From positions 6,645 to 70,644 of the forward strand of contig VXAA01001948.1 of NCBI GenBank assembly GCA_013399115.1: a stretch of 64,000 nt of DNA, written 5' to 3'. Below, piece by piece: positions 1-11,944 of this stretch (its first letter is position 1; every line of letters starts with the position of its first letter). Made by a program: the position numbers and the translations under genes. This stretch comes from Anseranas semipalmata (Eukaryota; Chordata; Aves; Anseriformes; Anseranatidae). The notes beneath the pieces were generated by a model, which did no database searches, was not told the DNA's origin, and saw only the letters and a program-made list of their open reading frames with translations.

Positions 1-1069
1 GTATGGCCGTCTTCCATTCTGGGATCTTAACTCTTGCTGAAATCAGACGGGAACACCCAGCAATCAGGCATGTGATTTCAAAACAAGTAAACACGGTCTT
101 ATTTTATTTATCACATACAATAAGAAGAGTAAAAGCATCATGGTACTCATATTAACTACAGCTGTAGGGATAAGAAATTCAGAATTTGTTTGTCAGAACA
201 CAGTTTTTAATGACCTGTGTTTAAGAATTTGATGCAATGATATATTTAAGGTCATTTCAGAAATTGCAAAGGCAACAGGTGTTTAAGAACAATTTTAGAT
301 GAGTTACAGAAAATTAAATACTTAAATTAGCACCTCATTTAACTCATTTTACTAGCACCTCATTTAACTCACTCCCTCCAGTCACCCAAAAAGATTGTAG
401 CAAAAATGGCATTTCACCCTCTGCTCTTATTATGGCAGCCACCTATTTTAATCTGTTCATTAATTTTCCCTTGCATTACATACTCAAGCAAGTTTCTTGT
501 TCTCATCTTTCAATACTTGCTTATATCACTTTCCTTTTGCCTTTAATTCTTCTTTCTGACTTCACTTGTATCAAGTCTTTCCACTACTTTCCATCTCATT
601 TTCTTCCTCCGTGCTTCATATGCAGTTCCTTTCTATATTAAAATAAATTCAGTTTTATTTTCCTGCCATCCTAATCCCTCCACAAAATCTTGAATATTTC
701 TCTTACACATTTTACGAAAATAAATGAAGTTGGTTTCTTTCTTTGTTTCACTTTTTCCATTTTTTCTTTCTTAATTCTGTATAATTTTATCTTTGCATCT
801 CCACGTGACCACTTGGAATGAGACTTCAGACTGCCAGACATAGGCCTTCCTCCTGAAATCCAAGAAATGTTTAATATGGGTGAAATAATCGTGTGCTGTG
901 TCAGAAGCTCAATATTGCTCTATATCATATATATTAAAAGGTGCACTTATACTGTACAAAGCAAGACATAAAGGTAAAAGAAACTGGTTAGAACTAAAAA
1001 TTCACTGGAGTGAATGCAATATCCCCAAGGCATCCTAATAGTGTCTAAGCAGTGACTCAAACATCTCCT
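1..1069. other. Non-coding, no gene seen
   Basis: AT-rich sequence with frequent stops in all frames. The longest open frame (432-641, 69 codons) is low-complexity and hydrophobic and I recognise nothing in it. Apart from one small tandem duplication at 328-371 I see no structure. Confidence 0.6.
328..371. repeat. 19-bp direct repeat, period 25
   Basis: The 19-mer tagcacctcatttaactca occurs at 328-346 and again, unchanged, at 353-371, separated by six bases. This is a simple local duplication; no function is implied. Confidence 0.85.
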
Positions 1070-1194
1070 GTCAAAAGCCCTCTGGGTACAGCGCTAGGCA
1101 ACTGGCTCTAGGTGACCCCACTTGAGCAGAAAATTTGGACCAGATGACTTCCAGAGGCCCTTTCCAATCTCAACCATTCTGTGCAATTCTGTGT
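1070..1194 (+). mobile_element. CR1 LINE 3' end fragment
   Basis: A truncated CR1 non-LTR retrotransposon in + orientation. What shows it: a run that reads as the CR1 3' untranslated end, with the phrases ggcaactggctctaggtgac, cttgagcag, ggaccagatgacttccagag and a tail of degenerate attctgtg units at 1177-1194. The 5' limit is approximate because the first ~20 bases are diverged. Extreme 5' truncation is normal for CR1, which is reverse transcribed from its 3' end at the insertion site. The same 3' end type is seen in the longer copy at 44748-45466. No coding capacity remains. Confidence 0.85.
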
Positions 1195-1299
1195 ATCAAG
1201 ACATTAAGGATGTACTTGTATTTTCAACTGCATTAATAGAAATGTAATTAATAGACTTCAGCAGGAATTGCATTAATTTGCTTTTTAAAAGGTTTTAAT

Positions 1300-1400
1300 A
1301 TCATAGAAACACAGAATCACAGAATCACGGAATGTTAGGGATTGCACGGGACCTTGAAAGATCATCTAGTCCAATCCCCCTGCCAGAGCAGGAAAATATC
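1300..1400 (-). mobile_element. CR1 LINE 3' end fragment, reverse orientation
   Basis: A second short CR1 3' end, here on the - strand. Read on the + strand it starts with the tail (atcatagaaacacagaatca) and continues into gcacgggaccttgaaagatc and atctagtccaatccccctgc, the reverse complement of the usual CR1 3' end. It lies about 100 bp from the + strand fragment at 1070-1194, so the two tails face each other. They are separate insertions, since the sequence types differ. The far edge is set where similarity fades near 1400. Confidence 0.85.
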
Positions 1401-1965
1401 TGTGAGGAAACACCAGATATTAATCTAAAATTCAAATCAGATCCTAATAGACACAATTTGAGAGTCAAAGCATTATCTCTAGACAAATTATTTCTCATTT
1501 CTACATTCTTCTGAGTTCCAAAGTTTTAAATGTCATCTAAGACACCATGGGAATTCATGTCCTAGAAGGAGAAAGTATAATTCTACGATGATGCTTGTAT
1601 GAGAGACGTTTTCAGTAGTTTTGCAAGTCTGTAATTAAGGTTTGCTACATACTTCAAATAAAACATTGACCCATCAGACAACAATGTTTCACGAAAATCA
1701 AAAATTTTATGAAAGGCTCAGTTCTGGTGTAAGTTACATTTTCCTACCCTCTGGGCACCCAGAAGTTTGATAACAGGGAGATAGCATTATGCATCCTGAG
1801 CAATCAAGTCCTAGAGTACAAAGCTTGAAAAGGAAATTGGAGAAATGGAGAATGGAACAAAAATTCCACAAAGTATTGCGACAGTGACTGAATAGGCTAA
1901 ATTCTAGCCTGAAGTGAAATACTTCAATTTTCCAAATGACTTCTTACTTTTAGACCCTGTTGCTC

Positions 1966-2014
1966 AAAAATTAAAAAAAATAAAAAATAAAAAAATAAAA
2001 TAAATAAATAAAAA
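1966..2014. repeat. A-rich (taaa)n simple repeat
   Basis: A run built of aaaat and taaa units with no interrupting G or C. It is a simple sequence tract, polymorphic in principle, with no other meaning visible. Confidence 0.85.
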
Positions 2015-2847
2015 GTTTGGAAGAAGAAAAGCATATGTCAAAATACCAGGATGCACAGTAGAGTTAAAAATCAAACAATAAACTAAAAACACCTCTGTAA
2101 CTTCTGGGGTGAGCAAGGAGAGAAAGAATGTGTAGATATTGAAAGACCAAAAGGGAAAGGAACAGAATATTTAGAAAACTGCTTGTAGTTTTCCCAGTAT
2201 TTTCTTTTTTCTTTTCTTCCAGCTTAGTCCTCCCAGTTTTCCTGTGCTTTGGACCACATAGGTGACACAAGAACCAATAAACTGAGCACTTCCACCAGCT
2301 CTTTATATAATACCCGTATAGGCTTTTTCTATTCCTAAGACGTTTGAAGTCAGTGGAAAGAATACAGACTGGATTGGGTATAATTGGCTCATACTAGCAC
2401 AAAGATTGTTTGGATATACATTGACAAGCTCCAATTCTTGGATGGTATGCCTACCTCTAAAATCTCTGATGTAAAATATTCCATAACTGTTGAGGGGAAA
2501 AAATAATAATAATTTTTTTTTTTTTCTGGCAGCTATTAAATGACATAAAAATGTGAATGCTAAGAACTTCAAGCTGCTTATATAGCTTGAGGAAAAGCCA
2601 AAAAAAAAAAAAAAGAATTAATCAGAAAATGTTTAAACACATTTTGTCTTAACTTATCAATCACCTCTGCATAAAAACTGTTACATTTTGATGAATTTAT
2701 ACTGGCCCCCAAAACGGGTTCCAGCTAAACTTGGTGCCTTGAAGACTTCTGTTTTCTCTGATTACTCAACTACCCTCTCTTGTTCCTATAAAGACTACTG
2801 TTATATAAAGAACAAATAAGTAGATTTTCCCATAGTTTTCAACTGCT

Positions 2848-2890
2848 AGAGTAATCTTTAATTACACTGAGAGTAATCTTTAGTACACTG
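2848..2890. repeat. Tandem duplication of a ~22-bp unit
   Basis: Two adjacent copies of agagtaatctttaattacactg (2848-2869) and agagtaatctttagtacactg (2870-2890). They differ by one deletion and one substitution, so this is probably a slippage duplication with some age. Confidence 0.85.
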
Positions 2891-4692
2891 AAAAATGTAC
2901 TTTCGATGGATATGATTTGTTTTGCTTGACTTAACTACGCTAAATTTATTACCTGTGGATGTCTCAGCTGATGATAGCCTCAGTTTATTAGAGATAATCA
3001 TATCCATGCCTTCAGTAAGCTAAAATATAGTACCTATGGATTATCCTGACCTTCGGAAAATACATCCAACCATTTTTTTGATCTGTACCCTTCTAGCAAG
3101 GAAACTAGTGTGTTTCATACTTTAACTTACAGATGTATAATTGGTGAAGCTTTTACAAAACATAGTCCCTTATTTGGTTTCTCCAAGAGGGGTAGACTGC
3201 TAGAATATACACTATCAGAAAATTAATATTCTATGTCAATGTAATTCATCTCCATTCTTTATGAGAAACTGTTTGTACAATCAATGAACTCACTACCTCT
3301 ATTTGTGAAGATATTAAAGTGAAAAGTTGCATCTACCTCCTCTTCTTGGTTTTAAATTAAGCTTTTCTCCATTTACCTTATGTGTTTACCACAATCAGAC
3401 TTTAGAATTAAAAGAAAATATATATCATTTTGAAAATATAAGTTTAGTGAATTATTATCATTTTAACCATGTGGCAATTTTTTATCATATCTTTAATACT
3501 CAAAAGCAGAATAATCTTTTTGTTTTCATTTGTGTTTTGTATAGGCTGTGCATTGCACAGTACTACTTTGATCAACAGTGTAAACTTAGGAACAAAAGCT
3601 GTGTTTTTTACACAAAAGTAAATTCAGATTTTGACTTTTTAAACTTAAAATGGCAAAACAGTTAACCAAAATCTAATCGGCAGAACTGGAGTATTTTATT
3701 CAAATACACTGAAAGACCCCACTCAAGAAGCTCATTTCCCACATTTTCAAAATTTTCTTTCACATTTTCAGGATAGCAGTTGATTAGTAGAACTCATGTT
3801 CAAAGTTAAAAATGTAATTAAAATCTAACAATCTAAGAATGCATACATTTATGCTGAGATACTATGCAGAAAGTTGCTGAATTTTGTGAATCGTCAGTTT
3901 ATCTACTATCTACATTTCTCACAGGACTTTCTTCAGTGGCTTATATCAGATCATCCCATCCAAATAATGAGTTCTAGAGCAGTTTAGTTTAGTTTCCAGA
4001 ACTAAACTTTGCAATTTGGTCCTGTGTGTACCAACAAACCATTCAGGGAATTATGACTGTAAGCTAAACAGATGACAATTTCATCTCAGTTGCTTGGTAC
4101 ATAAGGTATGCAGGGACCTAAAAATTGCCTGAAAAATCATCAAAAATATGTATTTCAAATAAGACAATGGATTTAATGTAACTGCACAGTTTCTGCATTT
4201 GAGACAGGAAGCAAAACATGTATTATGTGGCCTGAGGTGAGGGAACAAAAAAAACTTTCTCATGTACTGTTGCTCCCATAGAAAATAATTTGCAGAGTTC
4301 TTACTCTGTGAACTAATCAACAGATTCAACAGAACAGACTTTTCAAAACTTAGAAAGTTTGTACTTCTTCAGAAATAATAATCAGTATCCTTTACTTCGG
4401 CCAACAAGCTTACAGTATAACAGATTTATCTCTGCTCAAGTAAAATATGCAATTTACTTGCATACAATATTACCCTAGGGGAAATCAGGGTGATTTCTTT
4501 TTCTTTTTTAAACAAAATTAAAATTCAGACTGTTCCCTCACAACTAATAAAACAGACATACAACTTTTCCTGATTAACTGAGGAATGTGTGACTGAGCAA
4601 GTTCTGTGGAATACAGCTTCCTCTACTTAATAAGTTTGGTCACGTCAACAGCTAGCAACAGGTATAATGGACCATGTTTTGTGTTTGTATAG

Positions 4693-4713
4693 CAGCAAGC
4701 ATCAGGCTTGCTG
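4693..4713. repeat. Short perfect hairpin, 8-bp stem
   Basis: cagcaagc (4693-4700) and gcttgctg (4706-4713) are perfect reverse complements around a 5-base loop. The short stem can easily arise by chance in a window this size; it is listed only for completeness. Confidence 0.4.
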
Positions 4714-6407
4714 TTTGCACAGCATCAATCATGTATAGTACTGCAAAACAATTTAGAAATAATAGCAATTCTTTCTTCCCAATAGTTGATCATTGTATAC
4801 TGAAGAACTCATATGAAAACAGAGAGATGAAAATGGGCAGCAGGCTGTAGATAAACTAAAAGCTGGAAGCTATGCATATCCAGCTGCAAGGCCTGTAGAT
4901 AAACACACTGTTGTATATTTGATTTTGCTTTGAAATGTCCAAGAAAGCCTATGATTATTTTCTTTTGGACCAAGATGTTGTCCCCTACCTCATTTGGAAT
5001 GTGTCCAGCCCATTCCGTGTATCACTTCAATCTATACAGTAATGATAATGCATATATAATATGGAAAGGATATTAGCTAATGACCTTAGCTATCTGCACA
5101 GGTACAATATTCAGAAGTTTATGCACAGGCTTGTTTTGCAGTATAACTTTCATGAGTAGGAGCCTTGATATCATAATATGATTGGCTTTACGTGGCTTTG
5201 CTACTGAAATTTTAAACTCATATTTGAGGACAGCTGTCACTGTCAGTGTAGGGTAAATAGAGTTGTCACGGTATGAATGCTGGTACGCTGATTTGCACTG
5301 CACAAAGAAAGGTACCCTTGAGAGATGGGATGTACAGCTGAGTGACTACTTACAGAGAACCTCACATTCTTTCACAAGAAACATGTAAGGAAGCTTTGTA
5401 ATTGTAAAGGAAAGCTAAGGCTAATGGATCCACTCACAGCAAATGGGATTAAATGTGCACATATAATAGAGGCAAGATCTGAGAAGAGATTATATGGAAG
5501 CACATGACCTATCTATTTAATATCTATGTGAAAGGGTTAGGTTTCAGTGGGGAGGGGAGCGGTTTTTGTTATTATTTGGGTTGAATTTGTTAAATATCAG
5601 TTAAAATCTTTTGTGAGAACAGTAGATTTAAAAGGACTTGGGATTTAATTTAGGAGAAAATAGGAGGGAGCATATACACAGTAACATCCTGGAAAGATCC
5701 TTTTCATTGTCTCTTGTTCCTGGGCTGGGCACTAAGGAGCTCTTAATTAAGTCCTACAGCTCACCTCTAAATTTGGTTAGGAATATATATGGCTTACTTA
5801 TATGGCCTCTGAAATACAACCACATTTAGTGATGAATACAACAGCTGCTTGAAGTACTGAACAACACAACAACACTGAACAACATAGTAAAAGGTGAAAT
5901 GAATTGGAGAAAACTAAAGGGGAAATTCTTGAAGACAGAATGTAATCAAAAGACTAGAACACTGGCTAAGATGCTGTGTTCAGCATTTCTTAAAATAGCT
6001 GACATGAAAATGTACATGGTCAGGGTTCACAATTTTATCTTTATTTTTTTATAGCAGTAGATTCATTTTATTCAGCACTTTTTCTGAGAAGATATCAAAA
6101 CATCACCTCTATTTTACAGATAACCAACAGAAGCACAGTGTCTTCCTTGAAGTCATTCAATAGTTGCAGGAACACAGCACACACCTCCACAGGTCCTGTT
6201 CAATACATTGTTCATTATCTATATTATTTCCTGTCTAGAGTGCAATACCAGTTCCAGGACCCTTTACCTCCTCCTATCTCTAGGCATAGGCTTATATTTG
6301 TACCAATGTGTAGGAAAGAATGCCAGATGATGAAATACCAGCCATCCAGTGACAACCTGCCATCTACAGACAGCTTCAGTCCAATTTGCCTCGCACCTGA
6401 GACCTGA

Positions 6408-6475
6408 CATTGCACCAGGTGGTAAAGCTACCTGCACCATTGCAGGTACACCATTGCACCAAGCGGTACAGCTAC
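6408..6475. repeat. Direct repeat, period 44
   Basis: The 24-base unit starting cattgcacca at 6408-6431 recurs at 6452-6475 with three substitutions (aggtggtaaagctac against aagcggtacagctac). This is an old local duplication with no recognised function. Confidence 0.75.
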
Positions 6476-7565
6476 ACTTTCTAAGATTAGACAGAAAGCA
6501 CATGTGATAACTAGACAATATGTAATTTCAGAAAGCCCATTTGCAGATGCAGAGATGTGGTCATTAGGAAAATTATGCTTTTACAAAGTCTCTGTGGAAA
6601 TTTTTTGCAAAAATAGAAAGTGTTTTTCTTGGTGGCTGCATAACAAGATATTGTTACCTGATGGAAGACACCAATGGGCAACCCAGTGACTTAAAGACTT
6701 GTCACCAGAATTTGTTATAGACACAAAATAGTTTTACTTGCACCTAGTGACTGGCAAAGAATACAATCTAAAATACTATCTCAAAACATGTCCCTTTCTT
6801 CAAAGATATCCATCTTTTTGCCAGCATAGAAATAATCACTATCAAATGAACTGAAAAGTATGTTTGAATGTACAGAATAGTCTGAGGTCAGGATGACACT
6901 ATTGGATCTATTCACATTTCTCTGACAGTTTTCAGGTCTTTGGAATAATATTACATTCTCCTTTTTTTGGTCAATCTGCAGCATGCAGAGCAGGAGATAC
7001 TCCTGCTGTAAGACAGAATATGTTTGAGAAGTGATTTTATTTTACTTTAAAATGATTTGCAACTGCTTACCCAGAATACTCCCTCAACTGTAGTCATCAA
7101 ACTTATTCAGCAAAATCCTTTTGGAAACTGTGCATATGTATATGGAGTACAATCCCTGTTTTAACAGAAAGGATAGACATTAATAGCATGTTTAGAACTA
7201 GCTACAGCACATTGTGGCAAATGGACTGATGGGCTCGAATTAGAACCATGAGTTTATAACTAATTAAACCCTGAATGCTTACCTGAAATTATAATGAATT
7301 TCTAAGTCAGTGTTTCATAGCTCAGTATCTCATTTACATGACTTTTGTTTTTCCTGTGAAAAGTTTTTTCTTGATTACAGATACCGCACAGGACCAGCTG
7401 TTAACCATCTCCATAGCTGCAGGAGCAACATCTCCACCATCTTCTTTGACAATAAATGTTGATGGATACTTGAAATTCATTACCTCATCCATCACTATAA
7501 GTAGGAAGCCAGTTCTTGTCTTTCTCCAAATCAACCTTTGCAGGTGGGTCTAACAAGGATCCTTT

Positions 7566-7657
7566 GTGGAGGGCTTGTTAGTGTTAGGTCATAGGTTGGA
7601 CTAGGTGATCTTGAAGGTCTCTTCCAACCTAAAGGATTCTGTGATTCTGTGATTCTT
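7566..7657 (+). mobile_element. CR1 LINE 3' end fragment
   Basis: A 5'-truncated CR1 tail on the + strand. The diagnostic stretch is gtgttaggtcataggttgga followed by ctaggtgatcttgaaggtct and cttccaaccta, then repeated gattctgtgattctgtgattct. This 3' end is of a different type from the fragment at 1070-1194 and closer to the one interrupted by the gap at 60407. No coding sequence is retained. Confidence 0.85.
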
Positions 7658-9510
7658 CAGGTCTCAGATTCCATATTTTGGACTTGTTCTCTGGAATTTC
7701 TGAATGTGCAGGAAGGTTGAACTGAGTTATTGTGTTTCAGCAAGGAATTAAATCAGTGGAAATCTCCAAAAAGTGGAAAGTGAGATGAGTATTTGAGTGA
7801 TTATGACTTTAGCTGATTTTACACACATAAAACTCATTTGTATGTTTTGAGCCAGTCATGGAGGATACCCCTGTCCTCAGCAAAGGGAGATTAACACTTC
7901 CACAGGGTTGTTCAATCAATAAGATAGGTGCCCAAGATAAGCAGAATGAATTGCTTTTTTAAGCTTTTGTTCTTTTTCTGGTGATTACTGAAGGACCCCA
8001 GTTTACTGGTTTTGATTAAGTATCTCTCTCAGGTAGTCGCAGTTATGTGAGATGACTCCCACCCATGTTGGTTTATGGTATACTTTATTTGCAGACTGCA
8101 TTTCATCACGTTGACCAAAGAAATTTATCTCTGTCTTTCTTTCTCCTGATGGTTATTTTGGCATGGTCCGACTTCTTTGTTGAGACAATTTTTAAACTTT
8201 TATATCAACCTTAAGCTTTCTTCCATTTGTTTGAAATCTTTCCACAAATCTGCACCTATGTTACCAATTTTTCCTGCTTTACACTTCATTGACTTAGTCT
8301 TGAATTTCACAGTATTTTGTATTTTACTTACAAGTTCAAGTTCAGCTCCTGGTAAGAGATAATTGCACAACAGTCACAGTCTTTATTCAATTATAAGGAA
8401 ATCTTTCATTTCCATCCTTACAGACAAAATTTGCAATACTTCTTCCTACATTTTCCTGCCCTTGTCTCAGTACAAAGACATATGCATGGAATACATATAC
8501 AAGGATACAAAGGATCATTGAGGATTTTTAACACTTGAGGATATAATTTGGAGATGGATCACTGAGCTCTGTCAACCAGCTTAAGCTACAAAACAAAATT
8601 CAGTAAGGCCTTTATGCCTTCTGATGGCACAACAAGACCCAGAAAACATAACTTCATGTCACTGGAATTTGTCAGTGCTAATTGTGTGGCTGGCAGTGGT
8701 TATGACAGTGGCCTCTAGCCTAACTCAATTTTTCAGGACAGCAAAAGCACCATTGGAAATAAAAAGGTTATCTGAGCAAAAAAAGGTGAAAAACTGAAGG
8801 AGAAAATTTTATGAATTTGATGAAGCTAACCTAATGGAGAGCTAGATATTGGAACAATATACTACACTGTTCCTTAACTTGTTCAACATCTTAATAGATG
8901 ATGGGACTAAAGAGAATAGAATATCTAGTCCCAATTCTGCACAACCCTTCTGAAAGCTAAATATAAAACAAAGTGTGTATCATATTTAAATTTGTGAATA
9001 ACTTATTAATAGTGAAAAAATTATTACCAAATTTAGAAGTATTTAGAAGTACAGTTCCATCACTTAAGCACAGACTAACCATTCATAAGTGGCTGTACAT
9101 CATGAGTATCAATAACTATTCTTTCCATTGATCACATGAACTCTATTCAAATGTTTGCTAACTGTTATTTACATTTTATATACTGTGCAAAGTCAGAACT
9201 CTAAAATAGCATGTAATGGTAAAAACAATTTTGTTATAAACCTCAGGGCAACCTAAAAAGTTAAAACTGAAAAATAGACAAATATAAATGTACACGGAGA
9301 CAATATTGATACAGACTATGTGTATTTCCTGAAGCTTTGACAATAGCGTGATTTTAAGATTGTTATGAATGCAAAATGAATGCAAAGAAGAAATGGTGTT
9401 GATTCATGAATGCCCACCAGGAGTATGCAGACAGCGGGAAATAAATGCGCTTTACAAATAATGTCTTCAAATACCAAGCAAAAAACTTTAATCAAAAGAG
9501 TATATGAAAA
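7658..9510. other. Non-coding, no gene seen
   Basis: AT-rich sequence without a recognised exon, RNA or mobile element. The open frames are short and of biased composition. Confidence 0.55.
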
Positions 9511-9580
9511 GATGAAATGAAATGAAATGAAATGAAATGATATGAAATGAAATGAAATGAAATAAAAAGAAAAAAAAAAG
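9511..9580. repeat. (atgaa)n microsatellite with A-rich end
   Basis: About ten units of the pentamer atgaa/gaaat, one of them altered (gatatgaa), running into a purine-rich aaaaagaaaaaaaaaag tract. On the - strand this makes an artificial open frame rich in Ser, Phe, His and Ile. Confidence 0.9.
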
Positions 9581-10659
9581 AAATGGAGAAAGTAAAGAAT
9601 TGGATACATATTCTTTTCAATCAAGCTACTTCCATTGAACAAGTTAGCAATCAGCAGAGCCACCATAACTAGCTACGTTTACTTATAACCAAGAAAAATG
9701 CAAGGTACTGTGATTTAGCTGAATAGCAAAGAAATGTCTCTCACTTTTGTCAAAGTAATGAAGCTCATATGTTAACCCAGAGACACTTGCCACCAAACTC
9801 ATTTAATGCTTTGCAGATAAGTATAGTCCCTCACTTCTATCATAGATGAAAGTCCAACAAAGCAAGAAAATCCAGCCTTTTTCTGGCCATGGAAGAATGA
9901 GAATTCCTTTTACCATCAATAATCCAGTTTCTAAACAGATTTTCTCCTAACATTTTCTTTTAAATGTCTCTTTCATTATAACCAATATTTCAAAAGACCT
10001 GGAAAAATGCATGAACTTAGTCTACATCTAAAATTTGGAACTTGCGGAGATCTGACAAGATTTTAGCACCAGAGTATCACACATTACTCATATTTAAGGT
10101 GCATTTGAGCTGAATTATTTCACTGTATGGCTATTATTATTATTGAAATGGCATTTATTAAATAAATTAAGATCAGACAATTTCAACCTGGTGACATGAT
10201 ATTATTGGCCCATTAGCTAAAGACACAAATACTCCACTGATGCTAATGGCAGTATAAGACTAACTGATTTCCACAAGTATTGGATATAATGAACCCAATA
10301 ATAGTAAAAGTTGGAAATGTATTGTTCTACTTTATAATGTGGAAGAGACTGGGAATGTAAAAACAAATATAGAATTTGTCTGAAGCTGGCAGGAAGAGGC
10401 TAGGTGTAATCATTGCAATAGTCATTACCAAAACTGGTGGAATTTTTTTACCATTTTGTTAGTTCTTCTACATTCCCTTTAACATTTCTCTTTCTTCTGA
10501 TTTCTTAGTATAAAAAAACTAAATACTGCGTTCCTGACACTCCTTCTTTGGAGAATATACGCAGAAATACACATGCATAAGGATTACCGGTTATTTCTAT
10601 ATTGCTAAGCAGATGTGACTCTAAAGAAAGCTGAATTACGTGGGAAAGATGAGAAATAA
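9581..10659. other. Non-coding, no gene seen
   Basis: AT-rich sequence with nothing I can identify on either strand. Confidence 0.55.
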
Positions 10660-11165
10660 GACATTGGCCTGCTCAGTAGAAGAGCAAAAGGCTGTGGATG
10701 TTGTTTACTTGGACTTTAGTGGGACATTTGATAGTGTTTCCCACAGCCTTCTCCTGGAAAAACTGGCTGTTCATGGCTTGGATGGATGGACTCTTTGCTG
10801 GGTAAAAAAAATGGCTGGATGGCTAGGCCCAAAGAGTTGTGATGAGTGGAGCTAACTCCAGTTGGGGGCCAGTCACAAGTGGTGATCCCTAGGGCTAAGT
10901 ATTGGAGCCAGTTTTCTTCAATATTTTTACCAAAGAGGGGGTTGAGGGGATCGAGTGCACCCCCAGTAAGTTTGCAGATGACACCAAGTTAGACAGTATC
11001 ATGGATTTGCTTGAGGGTAGGAAGGCTCTGCAGAGGGATCTGGATAGGCTAGATTGATGGGCCACATCCAATCACATGACATTCAACGAGGCGAAGTGTC
11101 AGGTGCTACACTGGGGTCATTACAACCATATGGAGTGGTATAGGCTTGGGGAAGGAAAAGTGGTT
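10660..11165 (+). mobile_element. CR1 LINE, ORF2 reverse transcriptase relic
   Basis: Part of the CR1 second open reading frame, which encodes the endonuclease and reverse transcriptase. An open stretch begins near 10664 and reads AVDVVYLDFSGTFDSVSHS, the first catalytic-Asp block of the LINE reverse transcriptase palm (Y-L-D-F). The frame then stops at 10853 and is broken again by stops within 10895-10905. Further on the sequence still encodes [15 protein letters not shown], including the F-A-D-D catalytic box at 10971-10982. It ends with a piece matching the region after the palm ([19 protein letters not shown]). Both catalytic motifs are visible, but frameshifts and stops make it a dead copy. 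It has no 3' tail: at about 11165 it meets an inverted CR1 piece. The 5' edge is approximate. Confidence 0.9.
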
Positions 11166-11295
11166 GAATGCCAGAGCTGAATGTAGTACTCCAAGTGGGG
11201 TCTCACAAGAGCAGAGTAGAGTGGGAGAATCACTTTCCTCAACCTGCTGGCCATGCTTCTTTTGATGCACCAGCAAGAGCTGATAGCTAAATTTA
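11166..11295 (-). mobile_element. CR1 LINE ORF2 piece, inverted relative to its neighbour
   Basis: Read on the - strand this encodes [20 protein letters not shown] and then [15 protein letters not shown], the thumb-proximal block that lies downstream of F-A-D-D in CR1 reverse transcriptase. The preceding + strand relic stops a few dozen codons before this block in protein order, so together they look like one CR1 copy whose next section has been flipped, with a short stretch missing. Alternatively it is an independent insertion in opposite orientation. No CR1 3' tail follows on either side. The junction base is uncertain by about 10 bp. Confidence 0.85.
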
Positions 11296-11319
11296 CATGC
11301 AATGCACAGATCAGGGATT

Positions 11320-11355
11320 ATGGATATTGATATGGATATTGATATGGATATTGAT
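11320..11355. repeat. 12-bp minisatellite, three exact copies
   Basis: atggatattgat occurs three times head to tail at 11320-11331, 11332-11343 and 11344-11355. It lies just beyond the inverted CR1 piece. In one antisense frame it gives alternating Ser-Ile, which is an artefact. Confidence 0.9.
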
Positions 11356-11892
11356 TGATGATGTACATGTTGACTTTCAGTAAATAATTCTACAAATATA
11401 TTGCAACTATTTCTCTTCCCTCTCACCAGAAATGTACTGGACCATCTGAAAAGAAGTCATGAAAATGGATTGAGTCAAGAAGTCTGGTGGAAACTATTTT
11501 ATCATGTGCACTGATCAAACTGGACTTTTGTAATGATAGTACAGGGCAAGACAGTTCACAGTTTCACTGCTGCCAGCCATTTGTGTCAATGTGGTCAGAT
11601 CCTCACCTGCCGAGAGATTAATTTATTTCTGCATATTTATTTGGGGATTTAATCCAAACAATTGAATTTATTATAATGAGTACGGCTTTGTGAATGATGG
11701 ACAGGCATTATCTGAGTTGCAGACAGAACCCTGAATTTGATCATCGTGAGCCTTAATATAATTTAGGATTAAAGTTTGTTAATGAAGCAAAATATCCTTT
11801 GGCTCCAGAAAGGTCCCAAATTCATTGTCACCCTTCGTGTTATTGGCATTTTATTTCATCTTTTCTTCCATTTCCTCTTCCAGGAAGTTCAC
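11356..11892. other. Non-coding, no gene seen
   Basis: Unremarkable sequence between the CR1 relic and a tetranucleotide repeat. No feature recognised. Confidence 0.55.
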
Positions 11893-11944
11893 AAAAATAA
11901 ATAAATAAATAAATAAATAATAAATAAATAAATAAATAAATAAA
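11893..11944. repeat. (aaat)n microsatellite
   Basis: About 13 units of aaat/ataa with one phase break near 11920. A simple sequence repeat. Confidence 0.95.

Larger units (their letters stand above)
1401..7565. other. Non-coding, no gene seen
   Basis: About 6 kb of AT-rich sequence. It contains A-rich tracts (1966-2014; A15 at 2600-2614; T13 at 2513-2525), three minor duplications or hairpins listed separately, and no recognisable exon, RNA gene or mobile element. The longest open frame (3327-3665, 112 codons) is AT-driven and has no recognisable motif. Confidence 0.55.

Noticed and set aside
7338..7553. Exon-like open frame after a pyrimidine-rich stretch and ttacag, open on both strands
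   Set aside because: No known protein motif, no matching neighbouring exon; open frames of this size are common in the window.
9316..9666. 116-codon - strand frame
   Set aside because: The centre is a translation of the (atgaa)n microsatellite.
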